Assembly (NCBI RefSeq): GCF_002836945.1
Contig: NZ_NIJM01000009.1
Span: forward strand, 1 to 64,000
Direction: 5' to 3'
DNA: 64,000 nt
Source of the DNA: Shewanella chilikensis
GTDB taxonomy: Bacteria; Pseudomonadota; Gammaproteobacteria; Enterobacterales; Shewanellaceae
Shown here: piece after piece, positions 1-9,484 of the stretch
How positions within the stretch are numbered: the stretch's first letter is position 1
How the letters are laid out: the number at the start of each line of letters is the position of its first letter
Notes under the pieces: generated by a model
What the model saw: the letters and a program-made list of their open reading frames with translations, nothing else
Told to the model about the DNA's origin: nothing
Database searches by the model: none
Made by a program: the position numbers and the translations under genes

Positions 1-785
1 CCCTGCACCATCCATTACCACCACAGCATGTCGTCCTGGTTTAGTTCGGTTGGCGCTCAGTTCCAGGTGCTGGCGCATGATGTCCTTATTAACAAACGGC
101 GTGATGATGGCTTCAGTTTCTCCTGTTGCGGGACTGACTGCGCCGAAGAGGTGCGCGTATTCAAACTGCTGCTGTTTTAGCGCTCTGGGTCTACTGCCTT
201 TCGGTGCCCAGAGTCGTGTTGTTGTATTTTGCTGACCAAATCTGGCTTCGTCCTGAAACCAAATATCAATCTGGTGTGGTCGTATATGGATAGGTGTGTG
301 AAGGAGCGTTTCCAGAGTAAACTTTTTTAAAAGCGTTCTGCACGCCTTGAGTCTGTTTGGGATGCCTGGAGCGGCTGGTTATCCAGCTGAACCCCATGCC
401 CTTGAGTAGCTTGTAGATATGATTGAGGTGGTACTCGACACCAAACTCACTCGATATGTATTGCTGGATATCTGCCCCGGTTAGCCTGCCTCCCTCATTC
501 GATTGTGCTTTGAACTCAATATATCTGGCGAGCCTCCGCTTTTAGTCATTGGACAATGATGGTCTTTTGCCGGGTCGCTGCTTATCTTCAAGCCCTACGA
601 GCCCTTGTTCAAGATAGTTTGAGACCCATGAGTTGACGCTGGATCTTGCCACCTTTAACTGGTTCGCTATTTGAGTACGATTACGGGATTGCAAAAATAT
701 GGACACGGCGAGTAACCGCATACGCTTTGGGGATTTTTTCTTTTTTAGAGAGGCAAAGCAAGCTTTCGGCAGTTTCAGATTTCAT
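1..785 (-). pseudogene. Broken IS630-family transposase, cut by window edge
   Basis: Read on the minus strand from about 785, the pieces give an N-terminal helix-turn-helix part (SRNRTQIANQLKVARSSV) and, further on, the DDE catalytic part (WFQDEARFG and VVVMDGAG, the first two acidic positions of IS630-type enzymes). The reading frame is interrupted at least three times: a frame change in the A/C-rich stretch near 735-745, an in-frame TAA at 542-544 where an intact copy would have a sense codon, and another frame change in an A-run near 325. The 3' end lies beyond position 1. Programmed slippage at the A-runs could explain the frame changes but not the stop codon, so I call it non-functional. 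No clear terminal inverted repeats were found. Confidence 0.75.
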
Positions 786-848
786 GGGCCAACCATAAGT
801 GTTGAGTTGCCTACCATTAGCTCAGACTTCAATGCGGATTGGTATAAA

Positions 849-871
849 AAGCCAGCTTAGGTGGCTGGCTT
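849..871 (-). terminator. Rho-independent terminator, minus strand
   Basis: AAGCCAGC pairs with GCTGGCTT across a 7-base loop. On the minus strand the stem is followed by a T-rich run (850-845). It lies downstream of the TonB receptor gene behind a first hairpin, so it may be a second stop for the same transcript. Confidence 0.6.
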
Positions 872-995
872 ATGGGTTAGCGGGGGAACTCTACAAGGAT
901 TTTATCTAGGATTGGTTGGCGTCCGGGAGTTTGTTCAGAGTTATCCTTTCTCTTGCTGCTATACCAGTTATCCAGAGTAGAACCAGATTATAAGT

Positions 996-1021
996 AAAAG
1001 CCAGTTCCTGAACTGGCTTTT
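996..1021. terminator. Bidirectional hairpin terminator after receptor gene
   Basis: A 12-base stem (AAAAGCCAGTTC with GAACTGGCTTTT) with a very short loop lies 39 bases past the stop codon of the TonB receptor gene. A and T runs flank both sides, so it could work on either strand. Confidence 0.65.
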
Positions 1022-1059
1022 TATGAGAACTACCGGCAGTTTCCCTGATGAAAGTGTCC

Positions 1060-3210
1060 TCAAAACGGCAAGCTGAAGCCTATGCTGACAGTACGACCCA
1101 TGCCTTTGAAGTAACGGTTGTCGTTAGCCATAGTCTGTGAGTAGTAACTGTAGTAGTCCTTATTCAGCAGATTCTGTAGCCCCAATGTCAAAGTGCCTTG
1201 GTACAAAGGCATAGAGAAGGAGGCATCAACCGTGACATAGCCGTCAAACTCGGCGTACTCTTCACCATTGGCCTTTTTAAAGCTACGGTCCATATAGTAG
1301 TTGGCCTGAATCCGCCCACTCATCTCGGCATTGAACCTGTGTTCCCAGAACAGGTTAAGACGATTGGGTGCTATGTTGGCGCCGTCGAGATCTGTGTCTG
1401 TGCTGCCATCTTTATTGGAATCATACTCCCCTTGCTGCAGCGCCAGGTTCAGCCCCAGATCGTCGTCATTACCCAGGTAAGCCGTGACATTGGCTTCCAG
1501 TCCTTGGATCACGCTCTTTTCCCGTTTCACATTGTAGAAGCCGTCTTCATTCAGGGCCAAGCGGGCACCCAGTTTGGCCTCGGAGCGATACAGTGCCAGC
1601 TTGGCTGCCAACAACTCGCCTTGATAGTCCAAGCCCAGTTCATAGTTATCTGTGACCACGGGCTCCAGCGTCAAAGAGCCTTCCACGCTGGGGTTTTGGT
1701 CCGGGAAGCTGTTGCCGTCACGCAGAATTCGCCCTATGTCTGCCATACCAAAACCTTGGCTGTAACTGGTATAGAGGCGCAGCGCTGAGGTGAAGTTATA
1801 GCTGGCACCTATATTGAACAGGGTTTCATTGAAATCCGGTTCGCCACCGGCAACCTGTTTGTGGCCAGAGGCCCACAGGGTTTGGAAATCATCGACCTTG
1901 AGTTTGGCATATTCATAACGAATGCCGCCGGAAAGGGTCAGGGCATCTGCAGGTGAGAAGCTCAATTGGGCATAGGGGGCGATATTGTCGTAACGGGTCT
2001 CGGGTACCCAGGCGCGTCCGGTCTGCACCAGATCCTGCTCTGTGGTATCGCTGAAAAGGTCTACACCATAGGCCAGATCCACGCCGCTGTCGGCCAGATT
2101 ATTGGCGATCATTGACGCCTTGAGGCCCCACTTGTTGGACTTGTTGCGTGACTGGTCATAGAAGTACTGCTCGCCATTGGCGCCGGTATCACAGGTTGTC
2201 AGATTCGCTGCACCTTCGAAGGCCGGATCATAGAAGCTGCCGAAACAGCCACCGCCATAGACACCCTTGAAGTTCTGGTTGAACAGTTGCAGTTCCAACT
2301 GCTGCCCGGCGATGTTGCGATGCTTATAGGTGAGGCTGCTGGTGGTGACCTTGTTGTTGGCTGCCTGCCAGGGTTGTTGCTGTTTTACCGCCGATGTAGG
2401 AGTATCTGTGGCGACATTGCCTTTGACCGGCATCCAATCACCATTGTTGTCCATATCGTAGTGGTTGACCATCAGCTCCAGTCGCGACTCGCTGAACTCA
2501 TAGCCCAACTTGAGAAAGAAGTCCTTGCTCTGGCTGTCCATCGACTCGCCCTGGGTGGTGTCGACACCTATGACATCATCGTTGGCATCATAGTAAACAC
2601 CATTGCTGTGGTATCCCACTGAACCCAGCATATCCAGGTTGCCGCTTTGGCCGGAGAAGGCATAGTTGGCACCAAAACTCAGGCTGTCGGATTCGAAGCT
2701 GGTGGGGGAGGACAGATCAAAACTTACCCGGCTTTCGTTGTCGCCGCTGGGTTTCTTGGTGATGTAGTTGATTATGCCGCCCTGAGCGCCAAGGCCGTGC
2801 ATGGCATTGGCGCCATGGATGATTTCAATTCGTTCTATCATCATGGGATCTATGGTTTGACCCGAGCGACCACCACTGCGTAGAGGGTTTGACTGAGGCA
2901 CGCCATCTATCATGATGAGGGGAGCTCGGCCGCGCAGGGTTTCACCGGTATTGGTCATTTTCTGGCGGCTGGGGGAGAAGCTGGGGGCCAGGTTGCCCAA
3001 AATGGTCGATAAGTCCCGGGTGGTGGCCAGCTGTTGCTTGAGCTGTTCCTGGTCTATGACTGTCACAGTATTGGGGATGGCACTGAGTGGTTTTTCCATC
3101 CGACTGGAAGTGATGACCATGGTTTCCATTTGGGACTCTTTGGCATAAGCCACCTGGGCTGCCAGTCCGGAAAGTACTGACAGAGCGACAAGGGAGCGAG
3201 TGAATTTCAT
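1060..3210 (-). CDS. TonB-dependent siderophore receptor
   Basis: This is an outer-membrane receptor of 716 residues that would bind a ferric siderophore and import it using energy from TonB. A signal peptide of about 23 residues ends in VAYA. A TonB-box-like METMVIT follows near residue 28, then a plug domain (LRGRAPLIMIDGVP, then ERIEIIHGANAMHGLGAQGG) and a long beta-barrel ending in phenylalanine, as is usual for outer-membrane barrels. It stands alone, transcribed away from tex, behind a promoter and a Fur-like site, which suggests iron-starvation induction. The plug resembles the aerobactin/hydroxamate receptor group, but the ligand cannot be read from sequence and no biosynthesis genes are nearby. 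Confidence 0.9.
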   Translation of the reverse strand: MKFTRSLVALSVLSGLAAQVAYAKESQMETMVITSSRMEKPLSAIPNTVTVIDQEQLKQQLATTRDLSTILGNLAPSFSPSRQKMTNTGETLRGRAPLIMIDGVPQSNPLRSGGRSGQTIDPMMIERIEIIHGANAMHGLGAQGGIINYITKKPSGDNESRVSFDLSSPTSFESDSLSFGANYAFSGQSGNLDMLGSVGYHSNGVYYDANDDVIGVDTTQGESMDSQSKDFFLKLGYEFSESRLELMVNHYDMDNNGDWMPVKGNVATDTPTSAVKQQQPWQAANNKVTTSSLTYKHRNIAGQQLELQLFNQNFKGVYGGGCFGSFYDPAFEGAANLTTCDTGANGEQYFYDQSRNKSNKWGLKASMIANNLADSGVDLAYGVDLFSDTTEQDLVQTGRAWVPETRYDNIAPYAQLSFSPADALTLSGGIRYEYAKLKVDDFQTLWASGHKQVAGGEPDFNETLFNIGASYNFTSALRLYTSYSQGFGMADIGRILRDGNSFPDQNPSVEGSLTLEPVVTDNYELGLDYQGELLAAKLALYRSEAKLGARLALNEDGFYNVKREKSVIQGLEANVTAYLGNDDDLGLNLALQQGEYDSNKDGSTDTDLDGANIAPNRLNLFWEHRFNAEMSGRIQANYYMDRSFKKANGEEYAEFDGYVTVDASFSMPLYQGTLTLGLQNLLNKDYYSYYSQTMANDNRYFKGMGRTVSIGFSLPF

Positions 3211-3283
3211 CGTTATTCCTAATGTTTGCCATCTTGGAAGACGGCTTATTGGTTTGCGGTTTCCGGCGCTCCCTGCCGATTAG

Positions 3284-3351
3284 ATAAATACAAATCATTG
3301 TTATTTGCATAACGGCCAAGAAGTATAAAATAGGCTGGTTTTCTCTGTCCA
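3284..3351 (-). promoter_or_regulatory. Promoter with Fur-box-like site for the TonB receptor
   Basis: On the minus strand a -35 (TGGACA, 3346-3351) and a -10 (TATACT, 3322-3327) are 18 bases apart. Just downstream, 3284-3302 matches the 19-base Fur consensus at about 11 positions, centred on AATCATT. Position and target gene fit iron repression, but the match is moderate. Confidence 0.45.
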
Positions 3352-3509
3352 TAGTTGTGATGAATTTTTGTAAAGAGTGTCAAGGTGCTAAACCTGGGAT
3401 GTGATTAGCTGGCTAAAGGCTGGAATCTCGCTCTCCGGCTATGAAACTTTCAGGCTGGCTGTGGTATGGTTGGCGCATCTGAATTTTGTTAATCCAACAG
3501 ATCCTTACT

Positions 3510-5852
3510 ATGCATAATATTGCTCAGATTATTGCCCAGGAGCTGAACGTTCGTGAGCAGCAGGTTGCTGCTACCATCAGCTTGCTGGATGAAGGCGCTA
3601 CAGTGCCTTTTGTGGCCCGTTACCGTAAAGAGGTGACGGGGGGGCTGGATGATACCCAGCTGCGTAACCTGCACACTCGTCTCGGTTATTTGCGGGAGCT
3701 CAATGATAGGCGTCAGGTGATCCTTTCCTCGATTGAAGCCCAAGGAAAACTGACCGCCGAACTGAAGTACGCCATCAATGAAGCCGACAGCAAGACCCGG
3801 CTTGAAGATCTGTACCTGCCCTATAAACCCAAGCGCCGTACCAAGGGCCAAATTGCCATTGAAGCCGGTATCGAGCCCTTGGCTGATGCCCTCTATGCCG
3901 CCGCCGGCAGCGCCTCCATGGATCCTGAACAGGCCGCCGAGGCCTATCTCAATCCGGAAGCCGGTTTTGCCGATACCAAGGCGGTGTTGGATGGTGCCCG
4001 TTATATCCTGATGGAGCGGATCGCCGAAGATGCCGAGTTGCTGGCCAAGGTGCGTAACCATCTGCAACAGTCGGCTGTCATTGAAAGCCGACTGGTCTCC
4101 GGCAAGGAGAAGGAAGGCGCCAAGTTTCGCGACTATTTTGAGCACACTGAAAAACTCAGCTCAGTGCCTTCTCACCGGGCGCTGGCTATGCTGCGCGGCC
4201 GTAATGAAGGCGTGTTGAGTCTATCGATGAATGCCGATCCTGAGGCAGAAGCCAAAGCCGGTAGCTATTGTGAGGTGCTCATTGCCGAACACTTGCGTCT
4301 TAAGCTGAGTGACAATGCTCTGGATAACTGGCTGAAGACGGTTGTCACAGCCACTTGGCGGATCAAAATCGCTCTGCAGATGGAAACCGAGTTTATCACC
4401 AGAATGCGTGAAGCGGCGGAAACCGAGGCGATTAAAGTCTTTGCCCGTAACCTGGGCGACTTGCTGATGGCACCTCCTGCCGGAGCCAAGGCCACCATGG
4501 GACTGGATCCCGGGTTGCGTACCGGGGTTAAGGTGGCTGTGGTCAACGACACAGGCAAGTTGGTGGGCCATACCACTATCTTCCCTCATGCGCCTCAAAA
4601 TCAGTGGGATAAGTCGATACGCACTCTGGCTAATCTGGTCAATATGCACAAGGTGGAGCTGATCGCCATAGGTAACGGTACCGCTTCCCGTGAAACCGAC
4701 AAGCTGGCAGGTGAAGTGATTGCCATGGTCAAAGACAGCAATCCCGGCATCACTAAGGTGATGGTCAGTGAAGCCGGAGCCTCTGTTTATTCTGCCTCTG
4801 AGCTGGCGGCCAATGAGTTTCCGGATCTCGATGTTTCACTGCGTGGCGCCGTATCCATCGCCAGAAGGCTGCAGGATCCGCTGGCGGAGTTGGTTAAGAT
4901 TGAACCCAAGTCCATTGGTGTGGGCCAGTATCAACACGATGTCAGCCAGAGCCAGCTGTCGGCTTCATTGGAAGCTGTGGTTGAAGATTGTGTAAACGGT
5001 GTCGGCGTTGATGTAAACATGGCGTCCATGCCGCTGCTGAGTCAGGTGGCCGGTCTTAACCGCACCTTGGCCAAAAATCTGGTGGAATATCGCGACGAAC
5101 ACGGTCGCTTCAACGACCGTAAAGAACTGCTCAAGGTGCCACGCCTGGGGCCCAAGGCCTTCGAACAGGCCGCCGGCTTCCTGCGGATCCGTGAAGGCAG
5201 CAATCCGCTGGATGCATCGGCCGTTCACCCTGAGGCTTATTCGCTGGTAGAAAATATTGCCAAGCTCAAGGGTAAACCTGTTGCCGAACTGATAGGCAAC
5301 AGTGAACTGCTGAGCAATATCAATCCGGCCGAATTCATCACTGATGCATTCGGTTTGCCGACAGTAACGGATATCCTCAAGGAGTTGGATAAGCCAGGTC
5401 GGGATCCCCGGGGCGAGTTCAAGACCGCCAAATTCAAAGATGGGGTTGAGGCACTAAAGGATCTTAAACCAGAGATGATCCTCGAAGGCGTGGTGACCAA
5501 TGTCACTAACTTTGGTGCCTTTGTCGATATCGGCGTGCATCAGGATGGACTGGTGCACATATCTTCTCTGACCGACAAGTTTGTCAGCGATCCTCATACC
5601 GTGGTCAAGGCCGGTGATGTGGTCAAGGTAAAGGTCATGGAGGTAGATATTGAGCGTAAGCGTATAGGTCTGTCGATGCGCCTGGACGAAAAGATTGAAC
5701 CAGGCAAGCCACAACAAAGAGCCGGTAAGCCGCAAGCCAAGGGCAATAAACCAGGTCAGGGCAAACAACGTCCTGCCACCAAGCCACAGCCAGTGAATGC
5801 CGCCATGGGCAATGCCTTTGCCGATGCCTTTGCCAAGCTGAAGAAAAGCTGA
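3510..5852 (+). CDS. tex: Tex, RNA-binding transcription accessory protein
   Basis: A 780-residue Tex protein, a nucleic-acid-binding factor linked to transcription and conserved across bacteria. It is similar over the full length to E. coli YhgF/Tex: the N-terminal helical part ([21 protein letters not shown]), the RNase-H-like fold ([38 protein letters not shown]), the helix-hairpin-helix part ([20 protein letters not shown]) and a C-terminal S1 domain ([16 protein letters not shown], then DGLVHISSL). The tail is rich in Lys, Pro and Gln. I chose the ATG at 3510 (MHNIAQII) by alignment; the frame is open upstream to 3486. A terminator follows, so it is probably a single-gene unit. Confidence 0.96.
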   Translation: MHNIAQIIAQELNVREQQVAATISLLDEGATVPFVARYRKEVTGGLDDTQLRNLHTRLGYLRELNDRRQVILSSIEAQGKLTAELKYAINEADSKTRLEDLYLPYKPKRRTKGQIAIEAGIEPLADALYAAAGSASMDPEQAAEAYLNPEAGFADTKAVLDGARYILMERIAEDAELLAKVRNHLQQSAVIESRLVSGKEKEGAKFRDYFEHTEKLSSVPSHRALAMLRGRNEGVLSLSMNADPEAEAKAGSYCEVLIAEHLRLKLSDNALDNWLKTVVTATWRIKIALQMETEFITRMREAAETEAIKVFARNLGDLLMAPPAGAKATMGLDPGLRTGVKVAVVNDTGKLVGHTTIFPHAPQNQWDKSIRTLANLVNMHKVELIAIGNGTASRETDKLAGEVIAMVKDSNPGITKVMVSEAGASVYSASELAANEFPDLDVSLRGAVSIARRLQDPLAELVKIEPKSIGVGQYQHDVSQSQLSASLEAVVEDCVNGVGVDVNMASMPLLSQVAGLNRTLAKNLVEYRDEHGRFNDRKELLKVPRLGPKAFEQAAGFLRIREGSNPLDASAVHPEAYSLVENIAKLKGKPVAELIGNSELLSNINPAEFITDAFGLPTVTDILKELDKPGRDPRGEFKTAKFKDGVEALKDLKPEMILEGVVTNVTNFGAFVDIGVHQDGLVHISSLTDKFVSDPHTVVKAGDVVKVKVMEVDIERKRIGLSMRLDEKIEPGKPQQRAGKPQAKGNKPGQGKQRPATKPQPVNAAMGNAFADAFAKLKKS

Positions 5853-6186
5853 TCGACAAGTTGTTGAATATCTATTAACGGTCCGACAATAGATGAATCC
5901 CTCGATAATTATCGGGGGATTTTTTTACCCGCGATTTTTTGTTGCTAATACTCGAGCCAATAGTGCTGTTTCTCGCTAACCATGAATTCTGCCACTTTTA
6001 CTATCTTTTGCGAACGGCTTCACCCCCTGGCGCGATAGACAATAACAAACAAATGTTAATGAAACTTTATCTTAGTCTTTCTGTCATAATTGCGCGGCAA
6101 ATCGGCTCTTTCTGGGGGTTGGCGTGCGGTAAATTGTCAATTTTTTAACAAACGCCAAGGCAAAAAAGTGGTGAGGAACCCTGGAA
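5853..6186. other. Intergenic region between tex and the sulfatase-family gene
   Basis: This stretch holds the tex terminator and the leader of the next gene. A good ribosome-binding site (GAGGAA, 6173-6178) lies 8 bases before the ATG at 6187. One CTGTCAT near 6080 recalls a Pho half-site, but no second copy lies at 11-base spacing. I see no other gene. Confidence 0.6.
5896..5921 (+). terminator. Rho-independent terminator of tex
   Basis: AATCCC-CGATAA and TTATCG-GGGATT form a stem, followed by seven T's. It begins 43 bases past the tex stop codon. Confidence 0.8.
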
Positions 6187-8187
6187 ATGATGTTTTCTCG
6201 TTTTAAGTTTACCGGACCGTTTCGCGGTGTACTGATTTTCAGTTTATTGGCTTTGTTGTGCCTGATGTTGAGCCGAATTGGGCTGGGGCTTTGGCAATAC
6301 GAAAGGGTAGTAGCCGTTGGTGGTTGGAGTCATCTGTTGTTGCAGGGGGTCAGGGTAGATGTGGCCATGCTTTGTTGGCTTTGGGGTGTTGTGGCGCTGG
6401 GTACCGCCTTGTTTGGCGGCGATCATTGGCTCGGGCGTTGCTGGTCTTGGATACAACGTCTGTGGCTGACTCTCGGGCTTTGGTATTTGTTGTTCTTGGA
6501 GTTGTCTACTCCCTCCTTTATTGAAGAGTACGGTGTCAGGCCAAATCGCCTCTATGTTGAGTATCTTATTTATCCCAAAGAAGTACTTTCCATGCTCTGG
6601 AGCGGCCGCAAGCTGGAGCTGATTATTTCAGTGGTTTTGTCTGGAGTCATCCTTTGGAGCGGCTGGAAACTCTCAGGTTATCTCTGTCGCAATTGTCGTT
6701 TCCCCAAGTGGTATTGGCGCCCTGTGCTCGGTGTGCTGATCATTGTCTTGTCTTTGGCTGGGGCCAGATCCACTCTTGGTCATAGACCGTTGAATCCGGC
6801 CATGGTGGCCTTCGCCGATGATCCACTCGTCAACTCGTTGGTGGTCAATTCAGGTTACTCGCTGGCTTTTGCTATCAGCCAAATGAATAACGAGGCCGAC
6901 ACATCGTGGATCTATGGCGATATGGACAGAAAGGAGATCTATCAGATAATCCGCCAGGAGACTGGCCGTGCGCCAGCTGACTTTATATCAGACCAGTATC
7001 CCAGTTTGAGTCAGAACCAGGCCAGCTATCGTGGTAAACCCAAGAATATAGTCATCATATTGCAGGAGAGCCTGGGTGCTCGTTTCGTTGGCAGTTTGGG
7101 GGGCTTACCGCTGACCCCAAATCTGGACGCTTTGGCCAATGAAGGCTGGTATTTCGAGAGCCTGTATGCCACGGGTACACGTTCAGTTCGAGGCATAGAG
7201 GCGGTGACCACTGGTTTCACCCCAACGCCGGCGCGTTCTGTGGTCAAACTCGGCAAGAGTCAAAGTGGTTTCTTCAGTCTTGCTGCATTGCTGCAGGCTC
7301 AAGGGTATTCCACCTCTTTTATCTACGGTGGTGAAAGCCATTTTGACAATATGCGCAGCTTCTTCCTCGGTAATGGCTTTAGCACCATAGTCGACCAGAA
7401 AGACTATCCTAAACCTGCCTTTGTCGGCTCCTGGGGGGCTTCAGATGAAGATCTAATGCGCAAGGCCGACTCAGAGTTCAAGCGCCTTCATGCCGAGGGA
7501 AAACCTTTCTTTAGCCTGGTGTTCAGTTCGAGCAATCATGATCCCTTTGAATTTCCTGATGGCCGTATCGAACTGTATGAACAGCCAAAACAGACCCGTA
7601 ACAATGCTGCCAAGTATGCCGATTACGCCATAGGTGAGTTTTTTCGACTGGCGAAAGAGGCTGACTATTGGCGTGACACCCTGTTTCTGGTGGTGGCCGA
7701 TCATGACAGCCGGGTTTCCGGGGCTTCCTTGGTGCCAGTGCCCAGATTCAGGATCCCCGGTTTATTATTGGGTGAAGGGATAACGGCTAAACGGGACCCG
7801 CGGGTAGTGAGTCAGATAGATCTGCCGCCAACTCTGTTGTCTTTGGCCGGCATAGATGCCACTTACCCTATGTTAGGGAGGGATTTGACAAAGATGCCCG
7901 ACAACTGGACTGGCAGGGCCTTGATGCAATACAACAAAAATTTTGCCTATATGGAGGATAACAAGGTCACCATATTACAGCCGGAGAAAGCGCCTATGAC
8001 CTTTGATTATGATCCTGTAAAGGAGCAACTGCACGCCGCGCCACTCTCTGATTCAATGGCTCGCACGGCGCTTGGGTTGGCACTCTGGGGTAGCATGGCA
8101 TATCAGGATGGCTTATATAAGCTGCCGCCAAAGATGGATCAAGCCAGTGCAGAGATACCGGCTGCGGGCATAGGCTCGGTGCATTGA
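6187..8187 (+). CDS. LTA synthase / sulfatase-family membrane protein
   Basis: A 666-residue inner-membrane protein. Several hydrophobic segments occupy about residues 13-195. A sulfatase-like (alkaline phosphatase superfamily) domain follows from about residue 285. KNIVIILQES carries the metal-binding Glu, ATGTRSVRG the probable nucleophilic Thr near 331, and VVADHDSR further metal ligands. This layout is that of the LtaS/OpgB/EptA-like group, which moves phosphoglycerol or phosphoethanolamine onto cell-envelope glycans or lipids. Gram-negative members rarely have a known substrate, and the neighbours give no hint, so the reaction is unassigned. The last 49 bases overlap the convergent gene at 8139-8642. 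Confidence 0.85.
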   Translation: MMFSRFKFTGPFRGVLIFSLLALLCLMLSRIGLGLWQYERVVAVGGWSHLLLQGVRVDVAMLCWLWGVVALGTALFGGDHWLGRCWSWIQRLWLTLGLWYLLFLELSTPSFIEEYGVRPNRLYVEYLIYPKEVLSMLWSGRKLELIISVVLSGVILWSGWKLSGYLCRNCRFPKWYWRPVLGVLIIVLSLAGARSTLGHRPLNPAMVAFADDPLVNSLVVNSGYSLAFAISQMNNEADTSWIYGDMDRKEIYQIIRQETGRAPADFISDQYPSLSQNQASYRGKPKNIVIILQESLGARFVGSLGGLPLTPNLDALANEGWYFESLYATGTRSVRGIEAVTTGFTPTPARSVVKLGKSQSGFFSLAALLQAQGYSTSFIYGGESHFDNMRSFFLGNGFSTIVDQKDYPKPAFVGSWGASDEDLMRKADSEFKRLHAEGKPFFSLVFSSSNHDPFEFPDGRIELYEQPKQTRNNAAKYADYAIGEFFRLAKEADYWRDTLFLVVADHDSRVSGASLVPVPRFRIPGLLLGEGITAKRDPRVVSQIDLPPTLLSLAGIDATYPMLGRDLTKMPDNWTGRALMQYNKNFAYMEDNKVTILQPEKAPMTFDYDPVKEQLHAAPLSDSMARTALGLALWGSMAYQDGLYKLPPKMDQASAEIPAAGIGSVH

Positions 8188-8642
8188 TGGTAAAAGGTAT
8201 CGATTCTCTGCCCCAGCTCACGATAAAACTGCGGTGTTTCATTCGGCATGGGATGAGGTCCGCTATTTAATGCAACTGCGGGTTTGGGATACGCCGAGGC
8301 TTCAAGCTGGCGGTTACGGATATCGCGGCGATCCAGAGCCGGCTTGCTGAACAGGTTCAGCCGCAGAGGCTTACTGCCTTGGCGTTGCTGTTGCTCTTGT
8401 TGCTGCTGTTGTTGACCAGACTGTTGTTGGCGCTCCTGGACTCTATCGGCTAGTTTGGCCTGTTGCTGCGCCGAGTCTGCTGTGCGTTCATGCTGCGGGT
8501 TGAATGCCCTTTCTTCATGGCCTTTACTGGGTTGCTGGGGCGGAATGACCGGCGGTCTTTGTTGACTCTCTACCCGAGCGGCATCGGTCGCAGGATTACT
8601 GGTCGCGATCGGTACCTGTGGGTAGTGGGAGACAAGCTGCAT
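8139..8642 (-). CDS. Gln-rich hypothetical protein downstream of bioH
   Basis: A 167-residue protein of unknown function. It has no signal peptide or membrane segment. The middle (about residues 60-95) is dominated by glutamine (runs such as QQQQQQEQQQRQG), and the rest is rich in Pro, Ala and Arg, so most of it is probably disordered. The C-terminal third (PQFYRELGQRIDTFY) could fold as a helix. A ribosome-binding site (GGAAT) precedes the ATG at 8642. It starts 37 bases after bioH on the same strand and is probably co-transcribed with it. Its 3' end overlaps the sulfatase-family gene by 49 bases on the opposite strand. Confidence 0.7.
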   Translation of the reverse strand: MQLVSHYPQVPIATSNPATDAARVESQQRPPVIPPQQPSKGHEERAFNPQHERTADSAQQQAKLADRVQERQQQSGQQQQQQEQQQRQGSKPLRLNLFSKPALDRRDIRNRQLEASAYPKPAVALNSGPHPMPNETPQFYRELGQRIDTFYHQCTEPMPAAGISALA

Positions 8643-8679
8643 AGGGCATTCCTTATATTACTGTCCAAATAATAGTCAA

Positions 8680-9459
8680 TCAGGGCAAGGAATTAAAGTC
8701 TTTCTCTGTTAGCCAGCTATTTAGCCCCTGAATAAACTCCTGAGGATGGGAAATAAAGGGGGCGTGTGATGCCTTGGCCAGCAGTAAATCTGTGGTTGAT
8801 GCGTTACCCGGCAAGAGGTTAGCGATTCTTCTGGGCACCAGCCCATCCAGCCTGCCCCAAACCCTGAGCCAGGGAAGGGCGAGTCGTTCCAGTCCGGGGC
8901 GTAGATCCACCTTGGCCAGCGTCTCTAAGCCTTGCGCCAGAGCCTGTTCATTGGGTAGCGGACGTGCCAGAACCAGCTCGCGAATGGTGCGAATATCGTC
9001 ACGGGCGCTATCGCTGCCCATAGCTTGGATCGCTAGAAATCTTTCTATGGTTCGCTGCAGATCCTGTTGCAGTTGCTCGGCAAACTGAGTCAGCACATTT
9101 GGTGCTATTCCTGGCCATTGGTTGTCGCTCCTGGCCATAAAGCAGGGAGATGAGGCGACAGTGATAAGTCCGGCAACTCGTTCTGGAAAGCGCTGAGCTA
9201 CCCGGGTGGCGACCAGGCCTCCGAGCGACCAGCCCAACCATACTGCCTGCTCGGGCAGAGCGGCCACCAGGGCGTCCACCCAGTCGTCTATTTCCCCGTC
9301 AATGGTCTGGCTAAAACCAAATCCCGGCAGGTCGACACAGTGGACTCTATACTGAGATAAGCCAGGCAGCAGAGGATGAAAAACGGCACTGTTGACGCCC
9401 CAACCGTGGAGTAAGATCAGATCCCGTCCCTGTCCCTGGCTTTCGATATACAGACTCAC
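8680..9459 (-). CDS. bioH: Pimeloyl-ACP methyl ester esterase BioH
   Basis: A 259-residue alpha/beta hydrolase that removes the methyl group from pimeloyl-ACP methyl ester, ending the BioC-BioH route to the biotin pimelate moiety in the cytoplasm. The oxyanion strand LLHGWGVN, nucleophile elbow GWSLGG (Ser78), Asp205 (WGRLDGLVP) and His232 (ASHAPF) make a full catalytic triad, and the length equals that of known BioH. The other biotin genes are not in this window. The gene is divergent from comF with about 25 bases between the starts, so at least one promoter must lie inside the other gene. Confidence 0.93.
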   Translation of the reverse strand: MSLYIESQGQGRDLILLHGWGVNSAVFHPLLPGLSQYRVHCVDLPGFGFSQTIDGEIDDWVDALVAALPEQAVWLGWSLGGLVATRVAQRFPERVAGLITVASSPCFMARSDNQWPGIAPNVLTQFAEQLQQDLQRTIERFLAIQAMGSDSARDDIRTIRELVLARPLPNEQALAQGLETLAKVDLRPGLERLALPWLRVWGRLDGLVPRRIANLLPGNASTTDLLLAKASHAPFISHPQEFIQGLNSWLTEKDFNSLP

Positions 9460-9484
9460 TGAAACACCTCATGGAAGATTTGTT

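Noticed and set aside
50-235. 61-residue plus-strand ORF at the left edge
   Set aside because: It is the antisense of the IS630 catalytic region; the minus-strand frame shows the recognisable motifs.
6078-6084. CTGTCAT before the sulfatase-family gene as a Pho box
   Set aside because: Only one heptamer; the positions 11 and 22 bases upstream do not match.
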